Shown here: positions 1 to 10,501 of the stretch, piece after piece
Numbering within the stretch: the stretch's first letter is position 1
Layout of the letters: every line of letters begins with the position of its first letter
Assembly (NCBI RefSeq): GCF_015602705.1
Contig: NZ_CP059081.1
Coordinates: 815,702-879,701, forward strand
Length of the DNA: 64,000 nt
Origin: Acinetobacter lwoffii
Lineage (GTDB): Bacteria; Pseudomonadota; Gammaproteobacteria; Pseudomonadales; Moraxellaceae
Direction: 5' to 3'
The notes under the pieces: model-generated
Told to the model about the DNA's origin: nothing
Database searches by the model: none
The model's input: only the letters and a program-made list of their open reading frames with translations
Made by a program: the position numbers and the translations under genes

Positions 1-505
1 TCAAATAAGTCGCTTCAGTGGTTTCCGGTTGATGCTGGGATTGTAGTTGCAGCACTTCACCTTCAGCAATTTCACAGGTACCAGTCGAAAAATCTTTGAG
101 CAACACCATGTTGTTCAGATCGACCAGCAAATCAAAAGCACGTGAAATCAGAAAGTCACCGACTAAAACCGCAGTCTGGTTATTCCAGGTGGCATTGGCC
201 GTCGGGCGGCCGCGACGCAGACCGGATTCATCGACTACATCATCATGCACCAAGGTTGCGGTATGCAGCATTTCAATAATTGCAGCCAGTTTACGGTGCG
301 GTTCCAAATTTTCAGCACCACACGCCTTGGCGGCCAAAAGACACATAATCGGGCGCATACGTTTGCCACCCGCTTCCACCACGTGTTTGCTGACGGCCAT
401 CACTAATGCAACTTTTGAGGTAATTCCTTCATTAATGAATGTGTCCATCGCAGCAAAGTCGTTAGCAACAGGAGCGAGAATGTCTTGCTTAAAGTCGATG
501 GTCAT
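1..505 (-). CDS. ispB: Octaprenyl diphosphate synthase (partial, C-terminus beyond window)
   Basis: Only the first 168 codons are present; the gene runs off the left edge. The reading from ATG at 503-505 begins MTIDFKQDILAPV. It contains the first aspartate-rich prenyl-synthase motif (LVHDDVVDESGLRRG), which binds magnesium and the allylic diphosphate, and GGKRMRP, a basic isopentenyl-diphosphate site. The enzyme extends farnesyl diphosphate with isopentenyl units to make the C40 or C45 tail of ubiquinone. It is divergent from rplU-rpmA, an arrangement common in Gammaproteobacteria that supports ispB over the shorter-chain paralogue ispA. Product chain length cannot be read from the fragment. 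Confidence 0.93.
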   Translation of the reverse strand, partial: MTIDFKQDILAPVANDFAAMDTFINEGITSKVALVMAVSKHVVEAGGKRMRPIMCLLAAKACGAENLEPHRKLAAIIEMLHTATLVHDDVVDESGLRRGRPTANATWNNQTAVLVGDFLISRAFDLLVDLNNMVLLKDFSTGTCEIAEGEVLQLQSQHQPETTEATYL

Positions 506-950
506 GTGAAAGAAAACCTCTAGTCTGGTAAATCGCTGGGCGTAGTTTAACAATTTATAACATGAGTGAAACCTAAGAAATGCATAAACTCCACTAAAAA
601 TCAGCTTTTTATAGATCTTATGTAGATTCGATCCATATTTCGAGCCATAAAAAATCAGGAAAGGTCAGGGGCGTCGCCCTATTCGTCAGGCTGAGTATAT
701 TAATCAAACTGGCCGGATTTCTGCTGTATTATTTTGTTGCTGAATATATCTTGAGTATTTGATTTGATAGAAATTATTTAATAGTTAAATAATTAGCGCA
801 TCCTGCTCATTATTATTTCAGTAAAATGGCTTGTTGTTTTTTTGAATATCCCTTAAAATCCTCGCCCTTAGATATCCCCCAGTGGCGTACGTCTTAAGTT
901 CGATATATTCCTTTATCGGCACGACGACACGGGCTTGTTTGGAGTACATT
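506..950. other. Divergent intergenic region ispB / rplU
   Basis: This gap of about 445 bases carries the start regions of the two divergent units. The right part is AT-rich and holds the rplU promoter candidate. The untranslated leader of rplU is about 85 bases. On the ispB side I see no convincing -35/-10 pair. No gene is supportable; open frames reading leftward across 818-1090 only shadow rplU. Confidence 0.5.
831..859 (+). promoter_or_regulatory. Candidate sigma-70 promoter of rplU-rpmA
   Basis: A TTGTTG box at 831-836 and a TAAAAT box at 854-859 are separated by 17 bases. Transcription would start near 866 and leave an 85-base leader before rplU. This is a pattern match only. Confidence 0.5.
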
Positions 951-1262
951 ATGTACGCAGTAATCCAAAGCGGTGGTAAACAGCACCGTGTAGTTGAGGG
1001 TGAAACCCTTAAAGTAGAATTATTGAAAGCTGAAACTGGCGCGACTATTACGTTTGATGACGTATTGATGCTTGTTAACGGTGAAAGCATTCAAATCGGT
1101 GCTCCAGTTGTTGCTGGTGCTACTGTAACTGCTGAAGTAGTTAGCCATGGTCGTCACGACAAAATCCGCATCATCAAAATGCGTCGTCGTAAACACTACC
1201 GTAAACAACAAGGTCACCGTCAATGGTTCACTGAGTTGAAAATTACAGCTATTTCAGGCTAA
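951..1262 (+). CDS. rplU: 50S ribosomal protein L21
   Basis: This encodes 103 residues, the usual L21 length. It starts [14 protein letters not shown] and has the family tail with the basic [16 protein letters not shown] stretch that contacts 23S rRNA. The ATG at 951 is chosen because L21 proteins begin exactly there; an upstream in-frame ATG would add an unrelated extension. rpmA follows 19 bases later and the pair is almost certainly one operon. L21 binds domain I-proximal 23S rRNA in the large subunit. Codon use is strongly biased, as expected for a highly expressed gene. Confidence 0.98.
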   Translation: MYAVIQSGGKQHRVVEGETLKVELLKAETGATITFDDVLMLVNGESIQIGAPVVAGATVTAEVVSHGRHDKIRIIKMRRRKHYRKQQGHRQWFTELKITAISG

Positions 1263-1281
1263 TTACGAGGAGTAAATAGAC

Positions 1282-1536
1282 ATGGCAACTAAAAAAGCCG
1301 GTGGTTCGACTAAGAACGGTCGTGATTCGAATCCTAAGATGTTAGGTGTTAAAGTTTACGGTGGTCAAACTGTAACTGCAGGTAACATCATCGTTCGTCA
1401 ACGTGGTACTGAATTCCACGCTGGTCAAAACGTTGGTATGGGTCGTGACCATACATTATTTGCTACTGCTGATGGCGTAGTAAAATTCGAAGTGAAAGGT
1501 CAATTCGGCCGTCGCTACGTATCTGTTGACGCGTAA
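1282..1536 (+). CDS. rpmA: 50S ribosomal protein L27
   Basis: The 84-residue product starts [16 protein letters not shown], the conserved flexible L27 N-terminus that reaches towards the peptidyl-transferase centre. [20 protein letters not shown] is the family core. A strong ribosome-binding site (ACGAGGAG) precedes the ATG. It is the second gene of rplU-rpmA and is followed directly by an intrinsic terminator. Confidence 0.98.
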   Translation: MATKKAGGSTKNGRDSNPKMLGVKVYGGQTVTAGNIIVRQRGTEFHAGQNVGMGRDHTLFATADGVVKFEVKGQFGRRYVSVDA

Positions 1537-1550
1537 TTCGCTGAGATAGA

Positions 1551-1580
1551 AAAAAGCCCACAGTTATTGTGGGTTTTTTT
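1551..1580 (+). terminator. Intrinsic terminator of rplU-rpmA
   Basis: The stem CCCACA (1557-1562) pairs with TGTGGG (1568-1573) around a 5-base loop and is followed by seven T. Confidence 0.85.
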
Positions 1581-1782
1581 ATGCCTGAAAATTAATAGGC
1601 AGATTAAGCGACATTCCATAATGTAAAAATTGTCCTGAAATCTTCATAATGATGAACAAAAAAACCGGTTTCGAATTAATAACAATACAAAAGTTCTTAT
1701 TTTCTATCATTTTAGCTTTTAATTTTCGTTTAAGATGAGCTATCAAATAAATTGCGATCACGCAAAATATAAAGGTGAAATT

Positions 1783-2478
1783 ATGAATATGCTTCGTAAA
1801 ACCGTCTGTGCTATGGCTCTGGGTGCAGTGACTTTAGCACCGGTGATGAGTACAACCGTGTTTGCTGCACCTGTGGCAGCTTCGGAGCAACAGGCAACAG
1901 CCAGTCTGGTCAAACAGCTCAATCATGTGCGTAGCATGACGGCAAATTTCGAACAAAGTACCAAGGTAACCAATCCAAGAGCGACCCAGAAAAAAGGTTT
2001 GACCGCACAACATATGAATCAAACCTTTAAAGGGGTGATGAAAGTTGAGCGTCCGGGTAAATTCTATTGGGAAACGACCGCACCGTCGAAGCAAGTCATT
2101 GCAACCACGGGTAAAACCGTATGGATTTATGATCCTGACTTGCAACAAGCCGTTCGTCAAAGCTTAGATGAGCAGGTTGCTAATACACCGGCGTTATTGC
2201 TGTCAGGAAACACCAGCCAGATTATGCAGTCTTACCGGGTGACTCAGCCAAATAAAGGCAAAACCTATTACACACTGTATCCTAAAAATACCGATGGTGT
2301 GTTTGAAAGCCTGACCATTAGCTTTGGCGCAAACAAAGCACCAAGCTTGATGATCTTGCAGGATTCATTGGGACAAACCACCAATATCAAATTTAGCAAT
2401 GTAAAAGTAAATAGCAGTATTCCAGCCTCTACCTTTAACTTTACTCCACCAAAAGGTACGGACATCATTGATCAATAA
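1783..2478 (+). CDS. lolA: Outer-membrane lipoprotein carrier protein LolA
   Basis: This is the periplasmic chaperone that takes lipoproteins released by LolCDE and passes them to LolB. The 231-residue product opens with a Sec signal peptide (basic MNMLRK, hydrophobic core, cleavage near VFAAPVAA). Family signatures follow: MTANFEQST, FKGVMKVERPGKFYWETTAP, a VWIYDPDLQQ segment, and the ALLLSGN region. The ATG at 1783 is preferred over an ATG 48 bases upstream because AAAGGTGAAA lies at the right distance and because only this start gives a normal signal peptide. It stands alone and ends at its own terminator. The dependent receptor lolB lies at 28 kb. Confidence 0.93.
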   Translation: MNMLRKTVCAMALGAVTLAPVMSTTVFAAPVAASEQQATASLVKQLNHVRSMTANFEQSTKVTNPRATQKKGLTAQHMNQTFKGVMKVERPGKFYWETTAPSKQVIATTGKTVWIYDPDLQQAVRQSLDEQVANTPALLLSGNTSQIMQSYRVTQPNKGKTYYTLYPKNTDGVFESLTISFGANKAPSLMILQDSLGQTTNIKFSNVKVNSSIPASTFNFTPPKGTDIIDQ

Positions 2479-2500
2479 GCATCAATATGAACCAACTAAA

Positions 2501-2527
2501 AAAGCAACTTTTCGAGGTTGCTTTTTT
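2501..2527 (+). terminator. Intrinsic terminator of lolA
   Basis: The arms AAAGCAAC (2501-2508) and GTTGCTTT (2517-2524) form a stem that runs into a T-tract. Confidence 0.8.
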
Positions 2528-2647
2528 ATTGCCGATCATCAGGATTGTTTTGGACAGGCTACAAGGTTCAGCTATATCTAAACACGAGAGCATCTTAGAA
2601 TAAATAAAAGTCGAGTCAATGAAATTGCAAAATTTTGGGAGCTCAAA

Positions 2648-4781
<2,134 letters not shown>

Positions 4782-4854
4782 TTGTCGATCTCAGCATCCC
4801 TAAATGTGCATGAAAATTGCATAGACAGTCAGATTTAAAATTTTGAGGTAGTTC

Positions 4855-6237
4855 GTGGATATTTTTCCAATCTCGTTAAAGTTGCAACAGCAACCTTGTC
4901 TGATTGTCGGTGGTGGACATATTGCATACCGTAAAGCACTTCTCCTACAAAAAGCAGGTGCGATCATTCATGTGATTGCGCCTGAAATTGAAGAGAGTCT
5001 GCTGCGAATTGTGCAAAATAGCCAAGGACAATATGTGCAGGCGGCTTTTCATCCTGAAGTTGCATTACGTCCATATCGACTGGTAATTGCGGCAACTGAC
5101 GATGCGGAAACCAATCGTCAGGTCTTTGAACTGTGTGAAGCGGAAAATGTCCTGGTCAATAGCGTCGATGATCCACCGCATTGCCGCTTTATGGTTCCTG
5201 CGATTATTGACCGTTCACCGTTAGTTATTTCTGTAGCCAGTAACGGTACTTCACCGGTGCTATCCCGCCAGATTCGTACCCAGCTAGAAACCACTATTCC
5301 GCATGGAATGGGCAAGCTGGCTGAGTTTTCAGGAAAATGGCGCAGTGCGGTTAAGGCTAAAATAGTCAATCCGGATGAACGCCGTATTTTCTGGGAAGAT
5401 TTATATGCCAGTCCGCTAAAAGAACAGGTGTTCAACGACAATATCGCGGAAGCAGATCGCCTGATCGAGCAAGCATTACAAGAGTGGCAAAAGCCAAAAG
5501 GTGAAGTCTACTTGGTCGGTGCGGGTCCGGGTGATCCAGAATTGTTGACCTTAAAAGCCTTACGTTTGATGCAGCAAGCCGATGTGGTGATTTACGATCG
5601 TCTGGTTTCAGCACCAATTATGGATCTATGTCGTCGTGATGCGGAAAAGATCTATGTGGGTAAGGCACGTTCCAATCATGCGGTTCCGCAAGATGGAATT
5701 AATGCCTTGTTGGTGAAATATGCCAGTGAAGGAAAGCGGGTTTGTCGTCTGAAAGGCGGTGATCCATTTATCTTCGGGCGTGGTGGTGAAGAGATTGAAG
5801 AGCTGTTCGCTGCCGGGATTACTTTTCAGGTGGTCCCGGGTATTACTGCAGCTTCAGGTTGTTCTGCCTATGCCGGTATTCCATTAACCCATCGTGAGTA
5901 TGCACAAAGTGTGCGTTTTCTGACCGGTCACTTAAAAGAAGGTTCGCCAGAATTGCCTTGGAGTGAGTTGGTCTATGAAAACCAGACCTTAGTGCTCTAT
6001 ATGGGGTTAGTGGGACTGGAGAAAATCTGTGCAGAATTAATCGCTCATGGTCAGCGAGCCGACATGCCAGTGGCCTTGGTTTCTAAAGGTACGACGCCTG
6101 AACAGAAAGTTGTAGTAGGAACGCTTGCCGATATTGCATCCAAAGTGTCCGAACATCAGATTCAAGCCCCGACTTTGACCATTATTGGTGAAGTTGTACG
6201 CTTACGTGAACAATTGCAATGGCATGAGCGAGGATAA
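4855..6237 (+). CDS. cysG: Siroheme synthase CysG (dehydrogenase/ferrochelatase plus methyltransferase)
   Basis: The 460-residue fusion makes siroheme, the prosthetic group of sulfite and nitrite reductases, from uroporphyrinogen III. The N-terminal half (about 1-205) is the NAD-dependent precorrin-2 dehydrogenase/ferrochelatase with the nucleotide loop VGGGHIAYRKALLLQKAGA. From about residue 215 it is a SAM-dependent uroporphyrinogen III methyltransferase, with VYLVGAGPGDPELLTLKAL and GGDPFIFGRGGEE. The start is GTG at 4855, preceded by TTGAGGTAG. The final codons and the stop lie inside the first unit of the 58-bp tandem array, so the array either grew out of the gene end or has rewritten it. 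Confidence 0.95.
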   Translation: MDIFPISLKLQQQPCLIVGGGHIAYRKALLLQKAGAIIHVIAPEIEESLLRIVQNSQGQYVQAAFHPEVALRPYRLVIAATDDAETNRQVFELCEAENVLVNSVDDPPHCRFMVPAIIDRSPLVISVASNGTSPVLSRQIRTQLETTIPHGMGKLAEFSGKWRSAVKAKIVNPDERRIFWEDLYASPLKEQVFNDNIAEADRLIEQALQEWQKPKGEVYLVGAGPGDPELLTLKALRLMQQADVVIYDRLVSAPIMDLCRRDAEKIYVGKARSNHAVPQDGINALLVKYASEGKRVCRLKGGDPFIFGRGGEEIEELFAAGITFQVVPGITAASGCSAYAGIPLTHREYAQSVRFLTGHLKEGSPELPWSELVYENQTLVLYMGLVGLEKICAELIAHGQRADMPVALVSKGTTPEQKVVVGTLADIASKVSEHQIQAPTLTIIGEVVRLREQLQWHERG

Positions 6238-6520
6238 GCAAAGCACTGCTTTGCCCGAGCGCAAGACGAAGGCTGTGCCTGAAGTAAGAGGATAAGCAAA
6301 GCACTGCTTTGCCCGAGCGCAAGACGAAGGCTGTGCCTGAAGTAAGAGGATAAGCAAAGCACTGCTTTGCCCGAGCGCAAGACGAAGGCTGTGCCTGAAG
6401 TAAGAGGATAAGCAAAGCATTGCTTTGCCCGAGCGCAAGACGAAGGCTGTGCCTGAAGTAAGAGGATAAGCAAAGCATTGCTTTGCCCGAGCGCAAGACG
6501 AATGTCCTGTCTGAATTAAA
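6231..6520. repeat. 58-bp direct tandem repeat array, five units
   Basis: Units start at 6231, 6289, 6347, 6405 and 6463. The first four are nearly identical; the fifth is identical until about 6502 and then drifts. Each unit contains a 17-base palindrome, GCAAAGCA-N-TGCTTTGC, whose centre is C in units 1-3 and T in units 4-5, plus a small AGGC-TGT-GCCT hairpin. Units abut with no spacers. The array begins within the last codons of cysG and ends just before trmL. Because 58 is not a multiple of three, the reverse strand reads open in all three frames; I do not consider these frames genes. Confidence 0.95.
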
Positions 6521-6539
6521 TATATTGAGTGAGTAAGCT

Positions 6540-7016
6540 GTGATCCACGTTGTTTTATATGAGCCTGAAATTCCTGCAAATACAGGCAATATCATTCGTC
6601 TATGTGCGAATACCGGAGCACAGTTGCATCTGGTCAAGCCGCTGGGTTTTGAGCTGGATGACAAAAAGCTGAAACGTGCCGGTCTGGATTATCACGAATA
6701 TGCCAATATGCAGATTTGGGAAAAAATTGAAGACTGTCTGGCCGATCTGGCAAGCAAAGGCATTGGGCTGGATGCAATCTATCCATTGACCACCAAAGGT
6801 TCTGAAACGCCGCATACTTCGGATTTAAACCGTCCGGTAGCTTTATTAATGGGTCCGGAAACTCGTGGTCTGCCTGAACATGTTCGTCTGATGTTTCCGC
6901 AAAAGCACTGGATTCGCTTACCGATGGCAGAAAACTCGCGAAGTTTGAACCTGTCAAATGCTACTGCAGTAATTGTCTACGAAGCTTGGCGTCAGCAAGG
7001 TTTTAAAACGCTTTAA
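6540..7016 (+). CDS. trmL: tRNA (cytidine(34)-2'-O)-methyltransferase TrmL
   Basis: The 158-residue SPOUT-class enzyme 2'-O-methylates the wobble base of tRNA-Leu isoacceptors. The start [20 protein letters not shown] is the family signature. The knotted SAM-binding C-terminus is seen in [16 protein letters not shown] and [16 protein letters not shown]. The GTG at 6540 is used; GAGTGAG upstream can serve as a weak ribosome-binding site. The gene lies immediately after the 58-bp array, so any transcript from cysG must cross five hairpin-forming units to reach it. A target tRNA-Leu(TAA) gene lies at 55.8 kb in the same window. Confidence 0.94.
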   Translation: MIHVVLYEPEIPANTGNIIRLCANTGAQLHLVKPLGFELDDKKLKRAGLDYHEYANMQIWEKIEDCLADLASKGIGLDAIYPLTTKGSETPHTSDLNRPVALLMGPETRGLPEHVRLMFPQKHWIRLPMAENSRSLNLSNATAVIVYEAWRQQGFKTL

Positions 7017-7037
7017 GCGGAAATTTGTGATGATTGT

Positions 7038-7063
7038 AAAAGCTGCCTTTGGGTGGCTTTTTT
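7038..7063 (+). terminator. Intrinsic terminator of trmL
   Basis: AAAGCTGCC pairs with GGTGGCTTT (two G-U pairs) around a TTTG loop and is followed by a T-run. Confidence 0.7.
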
Positions 7064-7150
7064 ATTTTGTGTAACAGATAGATAAACTGCTTTTCACTTC
7101 ATTGTATGCTTGAGTCTATAACTTTATCAAATATAACAAAAGGTGCAGCC

Positions 7151-7588
7151 TTGAAGCCTCTATTAAAATTTGTCATCGCATGTTGCCTTGGAACTATTGC
7201 AGCTTCCGTGAATGCGGAACAGGGCAGCACTGCCACATCAGCAACGAAGGAAGTTCAACCCATTACTCAAGCGGAAATACAGCAGGGTTTGCTCAACATG
7301 CAAAAACGCTTAGATACGCGTATTGAAAAATGGGGGCAGAGCCTAAATTCAGATGATTTTCAATGGACCTGGCGGGGGCGTAAATTAAAGCCTGCCAAGC
7401 GTGAGGAAATCTGTGATATTTTTCAGGATGTCGTGGATGAAATGTATCAACTGGCCGTCAAGAATAAAGCCCGTTTAGGTCCGGAAGAGCAAAAGTTATT
7501 GTCTAATCGCAGTCTGTTTATTAAGAAACTGGGTTATGAAAATAATCGGGTCAATACCCAGATGGGTTTTGATTGCTATCTGCATTAG
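7151..7588 (+). CDS. Putative secreted protein of unknown function
   Basis: I do not recognise a named family. The 145-residue product starts with a plausible Sec signal peptide (basic LKPLLKF, a hydrophobic stretch, cleavage after SVNA). The mature part is mostly helical and charged, with IQQGLLNMQKRLDTRIEKWG and a single late cysteine pair (EICDIF and FDCYLH) that could form a disulfide. The TTG at 7151 is preferred because AAAGGTG lies six bases upstream and the signal peptide then has normal length; an ATG at 7106 is an in-frame alternative. It sits between two terminators and is probably monocistronic. Confidence 0.6.
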   Translation: MKPLLKFVIACCLGTIAASVNAEQGSTATSATKEVQPITQAEIQQGLLNMQKRLDTRIEKWGQSLNSDDFQWTWRGRKLKPAKREEICDIFQDVVDEMYQLAVKNKARLGPEEQKLLSNRSLFIKKLGYENNRVNTQMGFDCYLH

Positions 7589-7616
7589 TAAAATCAAAAC
7601 ATGACAGACATAAAAT

Positions 7617-7638
7617 AGGCGCATGAAGCGCCTTTTTT
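7617..7638. terminator. Intrinsic terminator after the 7.2-kb secreted protein gene
   Basis: AGGCGC (7617-7622) pairs with GCGCCT (7628-7633) and continues into TTTTTT. It lies between convergent genes and may act on both strands. Confidence 0.75.
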
Positions 7639-7656
7639 ATTTCAATTGAAACGATA

Positions 7657-9048
7657 TTATTGATCGTCAAATTCATTGTGCTGAGGAGCAGGGTGCTTGA
7701 AGCCTTTGGTTTTATAACCCAAGTACAAGAAACCGCCAAATGCCCAGATCAGACCGTATTTAAGCGAAGCTTCATCGACTTCTAGCCACAATGCAAATAC
7801 TGAAATGAAGCCAAGTAAAGGAACAACGACAAAGTTCATGATCTCTTTAGCACTCTTGGTACGACCATCACGTAATGCATAACGTGAAATCACTGACAAG
7901 TTGACGAAACTGAATGCAGTTAAGGCACCAAAGCTGATCAAAGACACCACAAAGTCAAGATCCATAAAGCCAGCAGTTAAAGCCACTGCACCAGCGATTA
8001 GGATGTTGTAGGAAGGTGTGTAGTTTTTCGGGCTAATATGACCGAAGATCTTCTTGTTGATCACGCCATCACGACCCATCACGTACATCAGACGTGATAC
8101 ACCCGCATGTGCTGAAATACCAGAAGCCATGACTGTCACAATCGCGAAGTAAAGTACGACTGTCTTAAACGCCACGCCACCGACAGCTTGTAAAATATCC
8201 GGCTGTGTTGCAGCGATATCTTCAAAGTAAGTTTTTGGATCATTCGGGAAGAAGATCTGCATAAAGTAAGTACTGATGATGAAGATGATACCTGCCAATA
8301 ATGCAGTCAAGAAAATCGCTTTAGGTAAGGTTTTCTCAGTATCTTTGGTTTCTTCAGCAAGAGAACTTAAAGAGTCAAAGCCTGTGAATGAGAAACACAG
8401 TAAGGTTGCACCGGTAATCAGGGCAGCAACAGACGTAAACTCATTCCAGAATGGCTCTAAACTCCACAATTGATACTTTGCATTGACCAGTGTGCCGTCT
8501 GCATTTACACCACCTTCCAGAAGTTGGTAAACCATCCAGGTGAAGTATGCAATGACGCCCAATTGTACGAATACAATCATACTGTTGAAGTTGGCAACAA
8601 ATCTCGCACCACGAAGGTTAATCGCGGTCATAAAGGCGGTTAAACCAATGACCCAAACCCAATGGTTCATGTCTGGGAAAAGTGCTTCCAGATAAATCAC
8701 CGCCAGAATGATATTGACCATTGGCGATAACAGGTAATCCAGCAAGGATGACCAACCCACCATGAAACCTACGTTCGGGTGGATGGATTTTTGCGCATAG
8801 GTATAGGCCGAACCCGAAGAAGGGTAGCGACGAATCATATGACCATAGCTCAAGGAGGTTAACAAAATTGCAATCAGTGCAAAAATGTAAGAGGTGGGAA
8901 CGTGGAAGTTACTTTCTTCAGATACCAGACCAAATGTATCAAACAAGGTCATGGGTTGAATATAAGCTAAACCAATAATAATGATGTGCCAGAGTCCCAG
9001 CGTTTTTTGCAGTTTAGCTGCCGATTGAGTCCCAGAGATATTAGTCAA
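7657..9048 (-). CDS. APC-superfamily permease, putrescine importer PuuP-like
   Basis: The 463-residue polytopic membrane protein has about 12 hydrophobic segments. It matches my memory of E. coli PuuP along its length: GLAYIQPMTLFDTFGLVSEES, SSGSAYTYAQKSIHPNVGFM, GWSSLLDYLLSPM, LLCFSFTGFDSLSSLAEET and SRLMYVMGRDGV. That makes a proton-coupled amine or amino acid importer likely, with putrescine the best guess. No puuA-D catabolic genes are adjacent, so the substrate remains inferred. It reads leftward from its own promoter region, which contains an 8-bp inverted repeat at 9096-9118. Confidence 0.85.
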   Translation of the reverse strand: MTNISGTQSAAKLQKTLGLWHIIIIGLAYIQPMTLFDTFGLVSEESNFHVPTSYIFALIAILLTSLSYGHMIRRYPSSGSAYTYAQKSIHPNVGFMVGWSSLLDYLLSPMVNIILAVIYLEALFPDMNHWVWVIGLTAFMTAINLRGARFVANFNSMIVFVQLGVIAYFTWMVYQLLEGGVNADGTLVNAKYQLWSLEPFWNEFTSVAALITGATLLCFSFTGFDSLSSLAEETKDTEKTLPKAIFLTALLAGIIFIISTYFMQIFFPNDPKTYFEDIAATQPDILQAVGGVAFKTVVLYFAIVTVMASGISAHAGVSRLMYVMGRDGVINKKIFGHISPKNYTPSYNILIAGAVALTAGFMDLDFVVSLISFGALTAFSFVNLSVISRYALRDGRTKSAKEIMNFVVVPLLGFISVFALWLEVDEASLKYGLIWAFGGFLYLGYKTKGFKHPAPQHNEFDDQ

Positions 9049-9095
9049 CGGCGTTATCCTCTTAATCGTTGATCAAGGATCAGTCATATTTATAA

Positions 9096-9118
9096 GGATC
9101 GTTTGAGACGAACGATCC
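9096..9118. promoter_or_regulatory. Inverted repeat upstream of the PuuP-like permease
   Basis: GGATCGTT (9096-9103) and AACGATCC (9111-9118) are perfect 8-base arms around TGAGACG, 48 bases upstream of the permease start. It could be an operator or an mRNA hairpin. No regulator gene adjoins it. Confidence 0.4.
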
Positions 9119-9250
9119 CCCCTACAGTTTTCTATAAAAGTCCGCCAATCTACTTGAAAAGAACGGCTTTTGCTAGCTATTTTTTTGACTTTTGTCCTGC
9201 ATAAAATGTGCCATTCAAAAATAGAAATCGAATTTTTTCTTATGCAAGAT

Positions 9251-9281
9251 AAAAGCCTGATGTTTAAAAAAACATCAGGCT
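9251..9281 (-). terminator. Intrinsic terminator of the alcohol dehydrogenase operon
   Basis: The 12-base arms AGCCTGATGTTT and AAACATCAGGCT at 9254-9265 and 9270-9281 form a perfect stem; the transcribed minus strand then reads TTTT. Confidence 0.8.
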
Positions 9282-9315
9282 GGAATTTCGGCTATATTGG
9301 CTTATTTTTCAGTAA

Positions 9316-10500
9316 TTACCAAGCCTTTTTTAAGATAGATTTTAAATCTTCCAGGGTGGCTTCTTTCGGGTTATAAATGATGGAACCATCATTCAGGGCT
9401 TTCTCTGCCACTTCATCGAGCTGGGCTTCAGAAATCTTACCGGTTTCACGTAATGTACGCGGTAATTTGGTCAGACTGTAAATCCGGTCACGCATGGTCA
9501 GAATCGTCGCAATGGTTTTGTCAGCACGTAGATGCGCTGGCGTTTGTGCATAAATATCGGCACCCGCCAAAGGCAGGAGCAGATCTGCAATTTTATCGCC
9601 ATTGACCTCTTTGTTGTATTCCAGCACATAAGGCAGGAATAAGTTCATGCATAAACCATGCGGCAGGTGTACCACTGCACCCAATGAGTGCCCCAGTGAA
9701 TGCACAATGCCGACCATCGAGTTGGAAAATGCAATTCCCGCCATGGTCGATGCCTGAGCCAGTTCTAGACGGCCTTGTGCATCGGAAGGATTGTCTAGTA
9801 CATTAAATAGGTGGGTACTGATCTTCTTGACTGCTGCAGTCGCATAAGCATCCGAAATTGGATTGGCTGCCATGCAGGTATAAGCTTCAACCGCATGGGT
9901 CATAGCATCCATTGCGGTCATGGCGGTTAAATGCGGCGGCAAGGTCTGGGTCATGCGGGGATCCAGAATTGCAGCATGCGGCATCAGGTAATAAGAGGCG
10001 AACGGCATTTTGACGTTCTTTTCAGTGTCCGACACGACAGCGACCATGGTCACTTCTGAACCTGTACCAGACGTGGTTGGAATCACAAAGAACGGTTTCA
10101 GCGGTTTAGGCAGGTTGTGAGCACCTGAATATTTCAGCAGGTCATCACCGCCTTCAGAGACCAGAATATTGGTTGCCTTAGAGGTATCAATGACTGAACC
10201 ACCGCCCACGGCAATGATCGCATCACAATGATTTTCGCGATACAGCTTTGCTGCACTGCGTACTGTACCCAAGCTAGAGTCGGGTGGTACATCATCAAAA
10301 ATCGCTACAATTGCAGCATCCGCCATTTCAAATGCAGCTTCAATCGGTGCCAGCAGATTGTTGGCGCGTACACCTTTGTCGGTAATGATCAGCGGACGTT
10401 TGGCCCCCAAAGTCGCAAGTTCAAACGGAATATGTTCTAACGCGGCATGACCGGCAATCACTTTGACCGGACAGAAAAATTCATAATAAGGTTTAGCCAT
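9316..10500 (-). CDS. Iron-containing alcohol dehydrogenase
   Basis: The 394-residue protein belongs to the group III (Fe-dependent) NAD(P)-linked alcohol dehydrogenases. The dinucleotide loop appears as IAVGGGSVIDTSKA, followed by TSGTGSEVT. The metal-ligand region contains DAMTHAVEAY and GIVHSLGHSLGAVVHLPHG, with the expected histidines. The ATG at 10500 is preferred over a GTG nine bases upstream because GGAG sits eight bases before it. It lies two bases after the stop of the SCP2-like gene, so the two are translated from one message. Aldehyde or alcohol substrate cannot be told from sequence. Confidence 0.88.
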   Translation of the reverse strand: MAKPYYEFFCPVKVIAGHAALEHIPFELATLGAKRPLIITDKGVRANNLLAPIEAAFEMADAAIVAIFDDVPPDSSLGTVRSAAKLYRENHCDAIIAVGGGSVIDTSKATNILVSEGGDDLLKYSGAHNLPKPLKPFFVIPTTSGTGSEVTMVAVVSDTEKNVKMPFASYYLMPHAAILDPRMTQTLPPHLTAMTAMDAMTHAVEAYTCMAANPISDAYATAAVKKISTHLFNVLDNPSDAQGRLELAQASTMAGIAFSNSMVGIVHSLGHSLGAVVHLPHGLCMNLFLPYVLEYNKEVNGDKIADLLLPLAGADIYAQTPAHLRADKTIATILTMRDRIYSLTKLPRTLRETGKISEAQLDEVAEKALNDGSIIYNPKEATLEDLKSILKKAW

Positions 10501-10501
10501 G

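Noticed and set aside
96..509. Plus-strand open frame at the left edge
   Set aside because: It lies antisense to ispB, whose aspartate-rich motif is unmistakable.
818..1090. Minus-strand open frame over the rplU start
   Set aside because: It shadows the ribosomal protein gene and has no family resemblance.
6231..6520. CRISPR array
   Set aside because: Units abut with no variable spacers, the palindrome is much shorter than a repeat, and no cas genes exist.
6162..6664. Three overlapping minus-strand open frames with repeated motifs
   Set aside because: They result from a 58-bp repeat that lacks stops in all three frames. They carry no ribosome-binding site and extend over the ends of cysG and trmL.
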